64,000 nucleotides of DNA, from NCBI RefSeq assembly GCF_000350485.1, contig NZ_AORV01000035.1, positions 124,001-188,000 of the forward strand, written 5' to 3'. The position numbers and the translations under genes are program-made. This stretch comes from Ruminiclostridium cellobioparum subsp. termitidis CT1112 (GTDB lineage Bacteria; Bacillota; Clostridia; Acetivibrionales; DSM-1351). Numbering within the stretch: the first letter of the stretch is position 1; every line of letters begins with the position of its first letter. This document shows positions 37,472-46,243 of the stretch, piece by piece. The notes under the pieces are model-generated. The model was given only the letters and a program-made list of their open reading frames with translations. It did not search any database and was not told where the DNA came from.

Positions 37472-39946
37472 CTACTCAATATGGTCCAATTCCTGAAGCT
37501 CTTTTTTCTCAAGGTCGGCCCTTAAAGTTTTTATTTCAAATTTACCGAATTTGATTTTCCTTTTAATGTTTAACGCCGGCATATTAACTTCTACTTCCCT
37601 TTCCCTGCCTGTGGGTTCAAACAGCCTGAAGATAAACCTTTGGGATTTGCCGGTCTTTTTAACCGAGGCCAGTTGTATCACATCATCATTCAGCTCTATG
37701 AGCCCCAGAGGTTTACTTCCTTCTCCTGCCGGGAAAAAAGACAGTGCGGCGGGTTTTTCATTGTGAACCAATGCTTCTCTGTCAATTGAGTTCATTCTGC
37801 TTTCAACACTGCCCCCATTGATCCAAAAATCAAAAACACGCTCACCCTGGTCAATTCCAGCCGAAAATCTATCCTGCATTACCAATGGCCTGTCACCTAT
37901 GGGGTGTGCACAATAAGCCGCACCCCGCAGTAAAGAAAGCCTTATTTCCCCATTTTTAAAATCAGAACCGTAAATACAGTCATTTATACAGGTTACAGCC
38001 CTATTTTCAGTACTTGATACTGCTGCCGTCCATTTTTGTGCCTCAGTCTCGTCCCCGTTGCCGGGCAATTTCTCGACCCCATAAGCTGCCTGTCCATAAT
38101 AATCGGCATCCTCCAGCACAGTTGGAACGGACAGCTTAAGCATCTTATTCCTTTCATTCCAGTTAACTCTCAAATTAACATGAATTTCTGTTCCCTTTTT
38201 AGGCAGTTTATAGGTCTGGCACAGGAAGGAATTATTGTAACGGAACACTGCCTCTATTACGCTTCTGACCTCTCCATCCTCAATGACCCTCACAGAATCA
38301 ACAGTTGAAGCCGATACCCCCGAATATCCGGTCCCTTCTTCCTTGCTCATAAGTACGAATTTTCCTTTTACTTCATCAAACCTGTTTGCGTCCATTCTCC
38401 ATGGATCTTCATTGTCCGACATAACCAATGGAGCGAAGGAATTGTTTTTCAGATAACTCTTGTTATTTACCCTGTACTCATCAATAAGCCCGGTATTGCA
38501 GTTGATAACCACTTCCAGCTCATCGGTTTTAAAAACTATTTTGCCGTTTTCAGCTTTTAAAGCCGGCTGGGGTTTGCCGTCCACCATCTCCAGCCTGCAG
38601 TCAAAACGGTTCATCTGTGAGGGCTCCAATTCGGCATAAAAGGCGACTTTCTTTCTCCAGTCCAAATTTACATTGCTGGCTTCCTTTTCGGGCTGAGACG
38701 GAATTTTCATATTATTCCGGAACACCTTTGCCAGAGTAAATTCCTTTGCCCAATTCTGATTTGCCAGCATGAATTCACATTCAAATATGCCTCTCACTCT
38801 GAAGGGGTGGGGATTGTATATAAGAATGGGGATTTCACCCTCTTTTGCCCTTTCCTGCCCACCTGCCAGAGCGAAAAATGCCCTGGCTTGTATTCTTGAG
38901 GCAAGCTCAAGTCCGTGGTCAAGCAGTCTGATGGAAGATTCCTCCACCTCTTTTACCGATGTGCCGGGTAAAACATCATGAAACTGGGCGGTAAGCAAAT
39001 CTTCCAAAGCTTCTTTCATTTCCTGCTCAGGATATTGTATTCCGTTGTTTATGAATGCATTTGCCGCCATTTTTTCTGCCATATACAGCTCATTCTCCAG
39101 CTTGCGGTGTTTTTGCTTTATCTGTGCCTGAGAGGTGTAGCAGCCTACAAATCTTGGATTAAGGCCCTTATAGTGCCTGGGAAGCTCAATATTGAGCTTG
39201 TTCAGCTCTGCAAAATAATTTTCAGGACAGGAATGAACAATTTCATTACCCTCTGTTTTCTGCATAAATTCATTTATTTGTATAAGATCAATTTTCGAGG
39301 GTCCTCCTCCATGATTTCCCACACCCCAGGTTACCAATCCTATTTCCTTTTCAGGATACTTTTCAAGCCATTCGGATATTCTTTTGTCCGACTCTCCCAA
39401 AACGGTGCTGTAGCCTGAAAATAATTTATGGACCACAATTTCGGAATCATCAAAGCCCACCCAGATAAAATCTCCTGCCGGCACCGCTGAGCCATTGTCT
39501 TCGGGCCGCATGATTATATATGAATTAAAGCCGGTCTTTTTTAAAATTTGTACCAGGCCCCTGGAATGTCCGAAGGAATCAAAATTAATGGCAGTGTGGG
39601 GTGTCACGCCAAATTTTTCTCTGAAATATTCCCTTCCCTCCAGAATCTGTCTTACAAAAGACTCTCCCGACGGCATATTGCAGTCGGGCTGGAGGTACCA
39701 CCCTCCCATTATATGCCACTTGCCCTGCCCCACAAGTATTTTTATTCTGCTAAACAGCTCAGGCTCATACTCCTCAACCCATTTATACAACAGAGCTTCA
39801 TTATGATTAAAAATAAATCCGTCAAATTCTTCACAGAATCCGGCAGCAACCCTGAAGGTGGCTATTGCCGCAGCCTTTCCCTCCTGCCAGTCCCATTGCC
39901 AGACCGGATCTATGTGAGCATTGCAGATCAAGTGTATTTTTGCCAT
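37472..39946 (-). CDS. Intracellular GH38 alpha-mannosidase
   Basis: An 824-residue enzyme with no signal peptide. GH38 features: NAHIDPVWQWDW at the N-terminus (zinc ligands His and Asp), the nucleophile Asp in NFDSFGHS, WGVGNHGGGPS, and the second zinc segment AQFHDVLPGTSV. The C-terminal beta-domains are of the usual GH38 type. TTGGAGG fixes the start at 39946; the frame is open to 39988. It should release mannose from imported alpha-mannosides. The AraC gene is divergent on the other side, 187 bases away, and a short hairpin overlaps its stop codon. Confidence 0.93.
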   Translation of the reverse strand: MAKIHLICNAHIDPVWQWDWQEGKAAAIATFRVAAGFCEEFDGFIFNHNEALLYKWVEEYEPELFSRIKILVGQGKWHIMGGWYLQPDCNMPSGESFVRQILEGREYFREKFGVTPHTAINFDSFGHSRGLVQILKKTGFNSYIIMRPEDNGSAVPAGDFIWVGFDDSEIVVHKLFSGYSTVLGESDKRISEWLEKYPEKEIGLVTWGVGNHGGGPSKIDLIQINEFMQKTEGNEIVHSCPENYFAELNKLNIELPRHYKGLNPRFVGCYTSQAQIKQKHRKLENELYMAEKMAANAFINNGIQYPEQEMKEALEDLLTAQFHDVLPGTSVKEVEESSIRLLDHGLELASRIQARAFFALAGGQERAKEGEIPILIYNPHPFRVRGIFECEFMLANQNWAKEFTLAKVFRNNMKIPSQPEKEASNVNLDWRKKVAFYAELEPSQMNRFDCRLEMVDGKPQPALKAENGKIVFKTDELEVVINCNTGLIDEYRVNNKSYLKNNSFAPLVMSDNEDPWRMDANRFDEVKGKFVLMSKEEGTGYSGVSASTVDSVRVIEDGEVRSVIEAVFRYNNSFLCQTYKLPKKGTEIHVNLRVNWNERNKMLKLSVPTVLEDADYYGQAAYGVEKLPGNGDETEAQKWTAAVSSTENRAVTCINDCIYGSDFKNGEIRLSLLRGAAYCAHPIGDRPLVMQDRFSAGIDQGERVFDFWINGGSVESRMNSIDREALVHNEKPAALSFFPAGEGSKPLGLIELNDDVIQLASVKKTGKSQRFIFRLFEPTGREREVEVNMPALNIKRKIKFGKFEIKTLRADLEKKELQELDHIE

Positions 39947-40036
39947 ATTTCGTCCTCCAAAATTAAGATTCAATATATATAATCTCAAAAAAGAAACTAA
40001 TGTAAATACATTTTTATAACCGGGTTTTATAAAAAA

Positions 40037-40058
40037 ATAACATGCTTGATAACATGCT
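40037..40058. promoter_or_regulatory. Direct repeats, candidate AraC-family binding site
   Basis: ATAACATGCT occurs twice with a 12-base period (40037-40046 and 40049-40058) in the GH38/AraC divergent region, about 23 bases upstream of a TATAAT at 40081-40086. Tandem direct half-sites near a promoter are the usual arrangement for AraC-type regulators. Confidence 0.45.
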
Positions 40059-40133
40059 CATAGTTTAACTGTACGTGTGATATAATGAACCTGTTATTTA
40101 AAACATCATGCCATTGGATATTGAGGAAAAGTT

Positions 40134-41036
40134 ATGACATTGGATGAGCTGAAAAAAGAAGCCAGTAATTTGCAGGGGAAGCTTTGCCATACTATTGCGG
40201 TTGATGATGCTATTGTCGAAATCATAGAAATAGGTTTCGAGGACACCGGCAGCAGGGTTTTCTGCCCTGCTCACAGCCATACCTGGTTTGAGTTGAACTA
40301 CGTAATATCCGGAGAATTGATCACTTATTTCGGCGAAAAAAAGACAACTTTCGGATCGGAGACATATCTGCTGGTCCCGCCGGGAGTGGAGCATTCCCAT
40401 AGATACAATAACAGGATGCCCCATGAAGGAATTTTCATAAGATGGCAGGTTAAAAAGAGTGATTGCAGTTTGCAGGCCTCTCCCGAAAGTATGTATAAGT
40501 CCCTGTATGCTCTGCGCGCATTGGAACCTGAATGCCACAGGGATGACAGCCGCCTTTTCGAGCTGCTTATACAGGTCTTTGAGGAGAGCATCCGCACAAA
40601 TAACAATATTAATCTGCGTCTGCTATTTTTACGTTTTCTTTGTTCCTTATCAGAAATACATAATCCTGTGGAACTGGCAAATTCTCATCAGGATCAGTCA
40701 GGCTACAATGCACTCATCAAAAAAATAAACCTGATGTTCAATGATGTAAATCCGGAAAATATGACAGCCAAAAGCATAGCGGCACAACTTCATATAAGCT
40801 ACGGCCACCTTGCGAGAACATATAAAAAGCTGACCGGAGATACATTGATAAAGAAGCTTAACTCGGTCAAGCTTGAAAAGGCTCTGGAGCTGCTTAAAAA
40901 TTTTAATATAAGTATTAATGAAATCTCGGAAATTTCAGGCTTTTCCAGCCAGTATTACTTTAGCCGGCTCTTTAAGGAGAAATACGGCGTAAGCCCCGGC
41001 ATTTATAGGAAAATGATTTTAAAACAGCCTGAGTGA
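40134..41036 (+). CDS. AraC-family regulator with N-terminal cupin
   Basis: A 300-residue transcription factor. The N-terminal cupin (about 30-110) shows HSHTWFELNYVISGELI and GVEHSHRY, the ligand-binding barrel of AraC regulators. The C-terminus (about 195-295) has two helix-turn-helices ending QYYFSRLFKEKYGVSPGIYRK. GAGGAAAA precedes the ATG. It is divergent from the intracellular GH38 and is the likely local activator of that gene in response to a sugar. Confidence 0.9.
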   Translation: MTLDELKKEASNLQGKLCHTIAVDDAIVEIIEIGFEDTGSRVFCPAHSHTWFELNYVISGELITYFGEKKTTFGSETYLLVPPGVEHSHRYNNRMPHEGIFIRWQVKKSDCSLQASPESMYKSLYALRALEPECHRDDSRLFELLIQVFEESIRTNNNINLRLLFLRFLCSLSEIHNPVELANSHQDQSGYNALIKKINLMFNDVNPENMTAKSIAAQLHISYGHLARTYKKLTGDTLIKKLNSVKLEKALELLKNFNISINEISEISGFSSQYYFSRLFKEKYGVSPGIYRKMILKQPE

Positions 41037-41067
41037 ATAAACCGGACTCCGGTACAGTATTAAGACA

Positions 41068-41460
41068 TCATTTTGCAGTATATGCCTTATCAGTCTTCAG
41101 AATATGTTCTGCTATCCAGTTTAAAACAAAGTCAAGGATTTCCAGTAAGTATTGTTCGTGATCCATGTCGATCTTTTCAAGGTCAACATTATTTATCTTC
41201 TCGATAAAATCATTATGTTCAACTTTGTGACTGAACAATTTTTTATACCCTATACTCATCATATACTCCTCTTCGGAAGTAAAGTGAAAAATGGTATACT
41301 CCTTTAATTCAGCCAGAAGCTTTAGTATACGGTCATACTTGTCAATAATGAGCTCGTTTCTGATAAGCTCGTGAATGTCTGTAGCTATCTTGAATAACTG
41401 TTGATGCTGTTTGTCGATTTCCTCAATCCCAAGCAAATAATCATCTTTCCATGTAATCAT
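41068..41460 (-). CDS. Bacteriohemerythrin
   Basis: A 130-residue di-iron oxygen-binding protein. All expected ligands can be picked out: H19 in EIDKQHQQLF, H58 and E62 in FHFTSEEEYM, H77 and H81 in HKVEHNDF, and H118 and D123 in EHILKTDKAY. It is cytoplasmic and probably binds or delivers oxygen away from anaerobic enzymes. The start at 41460 follows TTGGAGGT; a longer frame to 41565 has no ribosome site. The next gene upstream is the frameshifted GGDEF gene. Confidence 0.95.
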   Translation of the reverse strand: MITWKDDYLLGIEEIDKQHQQLFKIATDIHELIRNELIIDKYDRILKLLAELKEYTIFHFTSEEEYMMSIGYKKLFSHKVEHNDFIEKINNVDLEKIDMDHEQYLLEILDFVLNWIAEHILKTDKAYTAK

Positions 41461-41570
41461 GTGTAGACCTCCAATCTCTAAATGTACTCCAGTCTCTAAA
41501 CGTATATATGCCAAATTATACTTATATATAATCCTTAAATCAACATCCAAATTACGACACGCCAATATAT

Positions 41571-42690
41571 CTAGAACTCGTGTTCAGTCCCCCACACCTT
41601 CCTTTTCCGGCTATTTTTGTGATCATACATTTTCAAGTCTATTTCATGGATAAACTGTTCCATACTCATATCATTTTTATATGTGCCGTGTGCGCTGCTG
41701 TACTTCAGCATATATGGTTTCCCACACCGGATGTTATATTTTTCAACCATTTTTGCCATTTTAGCAATCAGCTCGCTTACCTTTGCCGGCGAAAGATCGT
41801 AAATTAAAATAAGGAACTCATCTCCTCCCATGCGGATAACAATTCCATTGTCAGAATACACCTTCTGAAGCAGCCTGGCAAATGTCCTCAAAGCGTGATC
41901 CCCCTCCATGTGCCCGTAGGAATCGTTTATATTCTTGAAATAGTCCAGGTCGATCAAAATAATGGATAATTGTTCATCCTGTCTTCTGCCATATGAATCC
42001 AGGCACTTTTTAAGAACCACCCTGTTTCTCACACCTGTGAGAGAATCTCTGTAAAGCTCTCTTTGCTGGATTATAATGAACATCATTATTATTGTGAAAC
42101 TGCTGCTGCACCAGATAAATGCCGTCTTTCCTAAAAACAGCTGTACAAGCACGCCCGCACTGGTCATAAGACTTATGGCCAGGATATAGGCATATTCAAA
42201 TTTGAGAAGCATTTTTTTGCTCAGGACGATCACATACACGCTGTATACAAGAAAGATAATGGAAATGACAAAAGGAATTATGTACCGGGAGAAACTTGCA
42301 GCTTCAAAGGTTCTTGTTCTTGAGGATATGATTGACGTAACGGTATTAAAAACAAGCATTATGTAAAAAGCATATCTCACCGTTTTTTTTCAACTTGATG
42401 GGGGAAAGAAAATAAGCACATATAAACTTCAGGAATAAATAGGATAAAAGCGGGGACAAAATACATAAAAGGCATGATAAAAAGCCTACCCAGAACAGCC
42501 CTACAGAGGCTTCGGTCAACACATTCAACACTATTTCCAGGGTGATGAGAATTAAATTTAAGAAAAGGGAGGCAATATATATCTTGTTTATCAGAGCCTT
42601 TTTATCCAGCACACTTAAAGCGTATATCCCAAAAAGGAATATAACGGCACCGGATAAAATATTCATCTGCTGCTGAATTAAAAATTGCAT
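41571..42690 (-). pseudogene. Membrane GGDEF diguanylate cyclase split by a frameshift at an A8 tract
   Basis: The 5' part (42690 to about 42346) encodes 114 residues with three to four membrane helices. The 3' part (from about 42380) continues in another frame with further helices and an intact GGDEF domain: DSLTGVRNR, LIDLDYFKNIND and RMGGDEFLIL. Joining the frames at eight A residues (complement of 42383-42390) needs removal of one A, which would give LKKTVRYAF and one protein of about 372 residues. No RxxD inhibitory site precedes GGDEF. AAGGAGC supports the start at 42690. Either the gene is inactive, the tract is phase-variable or slippage-prone, or the assembly has a one-base error. 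Confidence 0.8.
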
Positions 42691-42889
42691 AAGAATTGCT
42701 CCTTAATCCTGCACTTTTTTGCATAAATATAATAATATTTTACATTATATTTCAAATTTATTCAAACAAATTATTGTTACTTTTTACCACTTTTAGGGTA
42801 TATTAATAGTTACCCGGAAAATAAAGCCCTGAAGGGCAAATTTCATAACTTTTTGTGCCTTGAGCACAGCGAAAGGAATGATGGCTAAT

Positions 42890-43840
42890 ATGAAAAATAA
42901 ATCAATAAACAAAATTGCAATAGTCGGCACCGGCTTTGTGGGATCAACCACTGCCTATACCCTTATGTTAAGCGGACTGATTTCAGAGCTGGTGCTTATA
43001 GATATAAATTCCCGGAAGGCCGAAGGCGAGGCCATGGATATGAATCACGGAATGCCCTTCGTCAGGCCTGTCAAAATATACAGCGGAACTTATTCCGATT
43101 GCAGGGATGCCGATATCGTTGTTATTACAGGAGGAGCCAATCAAAAACCCGGTGAAACCAGAATCGACCTGGTAAATAAAAACACCGCTATTTTCAAGGA
43201 TGTTGTGGGAAATATAGTAAAGTACAATACGGATTGTATCCTGCTGGTGGTGACAAATCCCGTGGACATCCTTACCTATGTAACCTACAAGCTTTCAGGC
43301 TTCCCCAAAAACAGGGTCATCGGTTCAGGGACGGTTTTGGATTCGGCCCGCTTCAAATACATGATAGGGGAGCATATGGGGGTGGACCCCAGAAATGTCC
43401 ATGCCTATATTATCGGAGAACACGGGGATACCGAAGTTCCCACCTGGAGCCTTGCTTCAATTGCAGGAGTACCCATGGACGCATACTGCAAGGACTGCAA
43501 CTCCTGTGACAGTGAAAGCTTTAAGGAAACCACCTATAACAATGTAAAAAATGCCGCCTATGAAATAATTGACCGCAAAGGTGCGACCTACTATGCCGTT
43601 GCCCTGGCAGTCAGAAGGATAGTTGAAGCAATCGTGCGGAATGAGAATTCCATTCTGACCGTGTCCAGCCTGCTTGAGGGAGAATACGGCCTGAGCGATA
43701 TTTGTCTCAGTATTCCAAGCCAGGTTAATTCCGAAGGTATCGCCAGAATTATTAAAGTACCTCTCAGCGAGGATGAAACAGTACTTCTGAATAAATCTGC
43801 TACAGCGCTGAAGCAGGTTGTTGAGGGGCTGAAACTGTAA
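42890..43840 (+). CDS. ldh: L-lactate dehydrogenase
   Basis: A cytoplasmic NAD-dependent enzyme of about 316 residues that reduces pyruvate to L-lactate. It has the Rossmann motif GTGFVGS, substrate-specificity loop [10 protein letters not shown] with Gln typical of lactate over malate dehydrogenases, NPVDILTY, and catalytic His in [12 protein letters not shown]. In-frame ATGs at 42878, 42881 and 42890 and a TTG at 42860 compete. I prefer 42890 because the length then matches the family; AAAGGA lies 12 bases upstream, so 42881 remains possible. It ends at the palindromic repeat element. Confidence 0.93.
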   Translation: MKNKSINKIAIVGTGFVGSTTAYTLMLSGLISELVLIDINSRKAEGEAMDMNHGMPFVRPVKIYSGTYSDCRDADIVVITGGANQKPGETRIDLVNKNTAIFKDVVGNIVKYNTDCILLVVTNPVDILTYVTYKLSGFPKNRVIGSGTVLDSARFKYMIGEHMGVDPRNVHAYIIGEHGDTEVPTWSLASIAGVPMDAYCKDCNSCDSESFKETTYNNVKNAAYEIIDRKGATYYAVALAVRRIVEAIVRNENSILTVSSLLEGEYGLSDICLSIPSQVNSEGIARIIKVPLSEDETVLLNKSATALKQVVEGLKL

Positions 43841-44317
43841 CCTGTTTTGTCAATTAATTTAATGCGTTGTGCCGGTTAATTTAAATTATACTTTACATTT
43901 GTATTTTTTATATCCACTGGTAACTCCCGTACTAACTTCATAAAAAAAGAAATGCACCCAAAACAATTGCGAAAATTGTACCGCCTCATTTAAAGCGGTT
44001 TTGCCGTCGCTCAAACTCGACATCCTGTCTCGATTTGAAGCTCAAAGCAACGTCCTGTTGCTTTGCCGGCAAAACCACTTTACCTTCGTCGGCAATTTTA
44101 TCGCAATTGTTTTTAACCGTGCATCTTTTTTTATGAAGTTGTCCTCGCGTACCCAGTTGATTTTAAGAAAATCTTTCTGTAAAGTAAAACAAAATCTTTA
44201 TCAGCACAACAGGTTATTTTTATCGCAACTGTTTTTAACCGTGCATCCTTTTTTTTATGAAGTTGTCCTCGCGTACCAGTTGATTTGCAATAATTTAATT
44301 CTGACCGGCAAAATTAA
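43841..44317. repeat. Nested palindromic (MITE-like) element between convergent genes
   Basis: The gene-free 477 bases contain a long imperfect palindrome, 43917-44158. Its arms match over about 90 bases with shared blocks AACTTCATAAAAAAAG, ATGCAC, AAAACAATTGCG and AAAATTG, closing on a 12-bp stem (43995-44006 with 44067-44078). Inside that stem lie two hairpins whose minus-strand sequences contain ACAGGATGT (44019-44029) and ACAGGACGT (44047-44061). The outer 65 bases of the right arm are repeated almost exactly at 44217-44283. Weaker inverted ends (43871-43890 and 44290-44309, about GCCGGT...AAATTAT) flank the whole. It may be a miniature transposable element or a structured RNA. Reading frames across it look spurious. 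Confidence 0.75.
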
Positions 44318-45382
44318 TTAAGTCAGTATTTTGTTCAGTATCTCATTGCTCCTTAAAAGTTCCTTTGCCCTGTTCCTGTTCGCCTCAACATGTATGAAGG
44401 TATACCTGTTGGGTTTTATGGAGGGAGCAATGTCGATTGCCTTCTCAAAAGCCTCAGCCTTCATACCAAGAGTTGCAACATGATCAAAGAAGCCTGTATC
44501 GCCCAGGAACTTTTCCACGCGCTCAAACCTGTGCTGCTGAACCAGACTCATCAGGTATGTTGCAATTCCCACCTGGATTCCGTGGAGCTGAGGCTTGTCG
44601 AGTATTTTATCCAGAGCATGGGATATGAGGTGCTCACTTCCGCTGGCCGGTGAGCTGCTGCCCGCTATTTCCATTGCAATACCGCTCATGGTCAGCGAGT
44701 CAACCATCTCTTTCAGAAAAAATTGTTCGGTTATATTGGTGTAGGGCATTCTCACAATACTGTTGACCGACTTTTTAGCCAGCATGGCGGCAAAATCATC
44801 AACCCTTGCCGCATTGTTACGTTCTTCAAAATACCAGTCAAATACCGCCGAAATCTTAGAAACTATATCTCCCAGCCCGGAATATATGAATTTGACAGGA
44901 GCGTTTTTTATAACCGCAAGATCAACAATGATACCAAAAGGCATTGCGGCATGCACCGAGGTTCTTTTGCCGTTTATGACCAGTGAACAGCCTGAGCTTG
45001 AAAAGCCGTCATTTGAGGTTGAAGTGGGTATGCTTATAAAAGGAAGGTTATTCAAAAAAGCAATATACTTGGCAGTATCCAGCACCTTTCCCCCGCCCAC
45101 ACCGACGACCGCATCGGCTTTTGAAGGGATGGAAAAAGCATGGGGTATAAGCTTTTCAATGGTTATATCATCAAAGTCATAGGTTTCCAGAAGTGAGAGT
45201 GCCGTTTTATTCTTAATGGAAGAAATGATTTTTTCTCCAAAAAGCTCTCTTATGCCCTCTCCGAATAGCACAATAACCCTTGAAATACCGGCTCTTTCAA
45301 CATATGAACCGACATTTTCCAGAATGTTGCTGTTTACCTCCATTATTGCAGGAATATCAATTCTGTGTATGGCTGTTTTCAT
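44318..45382 (-). CDS. sn-Glycerol-1-phosphate dehydrogenase-like enzyme (AraM/EgsA family)
   Basis: A 354-residue NAD(P)-dependent dehydrogenase of the iron-ADH superfamily. It has the GVGGGKVLDTAKY nucleotide-binding segment, SIPTSTSNDGFSS (substrate and metal region), and metal-ligand histidines in SEHLISHALD and QLHGIQVGIA. Bacterial AraM/EgsA reduces dihydroxyacetone phosphate to glycerol-1-phosphate, the archaeal-type backbone stereoisomer. TTGGAGG fixes the start at 45382. It follows a HAD phosphatase by 56 bases on the same strand, which suggests a short pathway from a trioses phosphate to a dephosphorylated product. Confidence 0.85.
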   Translation of the reverse strand: MKTAIHRIDIPAIMEVNSNILENVGSYVERAGISRVIVLFGEGIRELFGEKIISSIKNKTALSLLETYDFDDITIEKLIPHAFSIPSKADAVVGVGGGKVLDTAKYIAFLNNLPFISIPTSTSNDGFSSSGCSLVINGKRTSVHAAMPFGIIVDLAVIKNAPVKFIYSGLGDIVSKISAVFDWYFEERNNAARVDDFAAMLAKKSVNSIVRMPYTNITEQFFLKEMVDSLTMSGIAMEIAGSSSPASGSEHLISHALDKILDKPQLHGIQVGIATYLMSLVQQHRFERVEKFLGDTGFFDHVATLGMKAEAFEKAIDIAPSIKPNRYTFIHVEANRNRAKELLRSNEILNKILT

Positions 45383-45438
45383 ATTGCCTCCAAATTCTTT
45401 ACTCACATGCCGGCTGTTTATACGGTTTTTGAGGTTGT

Positions 45439-46092
45439 CTATTTCAGCATCCCCTGCCGGACCATATACTCATCAACCTCATTATATTTGTTAAAAGGAA
45501 CAAATGGTACATTTTGTTCTGATAAATGCTTTTTCAGATCATTTCTTGCAAAAGCGCAATCGGCAGCTTTTGCCGCCCCTATATCAGGCTCGCTGTCCCC
45601 GGCAAAATATACTTTTTCATATCTTGCCTTCAAGGCTGCTACCACTTTCGCCTTATCTATGCCCCAAATACTGGAGTAAAACTCATTCTTTGGATCGGGC
45701 ATTATGGTAATTCCTCTGTTCTGGTATCTGCCCTCCATGGAAATTACCGTGACATTCCGAATATTGAAATGTCCCAACAGCTTTTTAATATAATATGAAG
45801 TGCCGGCACTCAATATATAAAAATCCCCTCCCGAAGCCTCAACTTTTTTTATAAAGTCTATTGCATAGGGATCAAGGGGAAGTCCCAATATATCCTCCAG
45901 GATTTCTTCCTCGTTCCTGTCCATGGAACCGAAAATCCTGTTCAGAAAGTCCACGTTTATTTTTTTTGTCTTTTTCCATTCCTCATAATAATCCCAGGCC
46001 CAATCTTTTAAATACTTATCCATAACTATATGGTAAAAGTCCCTGTCTGTAAGTGTTCCATCAAAGTCAGATACAAATGCGAATTTTTTCAT
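45439..46092 (-). CDS. HAD-superfamily phosphatase (MtnX/phosphoserine phosphatase-like)
   Basis: A 217-residue HAD hydrolase with motif I SDFDGTLTDRD, motif II LSAGTS, and motif IV FAGDSEPDIGAAKAADCAFA. The helical insert after motif I matches the phosphoserine phosphatase/MtnX group. GGGGGAT lies six bases before ATG. It probably shares a transcript with the glycerol-1-phosphate dehydrogenase gene downstream. The substrate is unknown; a glycerol phosphate would fit the neighbour but is an inference. Confidence 0.82.
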   Translation of the reverse strand: MKKFAFVSDFDGTLTDRDFYHIVMDKYLKDWAWDYYEEWKKTKKINVDFLNRIFGSMDRNEEEILEDILGLPLDPYAIDFIKKVEASGGDFYILSAGTSYYIKKLLGHFNIRNVTVISMEGRYQNRGITIMPDPKNEFYSSIWGIDKAKVVAALKARYEKVYFAGDSEPDIGAAKAADCAFARNDLKKHLSEQNVPFVPFNKYNEVDEYMVRQGMLK

Positions 46093-46148
46093 GACGTTTA
46101 TCCCCCAATAGTTTGAATATATTTATTGTTTGTTTATATTTGATTTTA

Positions 46149-46204
46149 TATATCCTTTGCTGTATACCCTTTATTGTATACCCTTTATTGTATATCCTTT
46201 GCTG
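46149..46204. repeat. Four tandem copies of a 14-base unit
   Basis: TATATCCTTTGCTG, TATACCCTTTATTG, TATACCCTTTATTG and TATATCCTTTGCTG follow one another without gap, in an A-B-B-A pattern. The array lies between the RhlE helicase stop and the HAD gene start, so it is in the leader or promoter region of the latter. It is a simple variable-number repeat candidate. Confidence 0.85.
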
Positions 46205-46243
46205 AGCTGTTTTTCCTATACAAGTGCTCCCTGTTGGATAAGA

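Noticed and set aside
42781-42889. Possible Rex operator upstream of L-lactate dehydrogenase
   Set aside because: Only a TTGTTA-like half is present; the opposite half-site does not match.
44001-44321. 106-residue plus-strand reading frame across the palindromic element
   Set aside because: It lacks a ribosome site and its sequence is explained by the inverted repeats; it is not a credible protein.
46149-46204. Tandem repeats considered as a CRISPR remnant
   Set aside because: Units are contiguous with no spacers and no cas genes are nearby.
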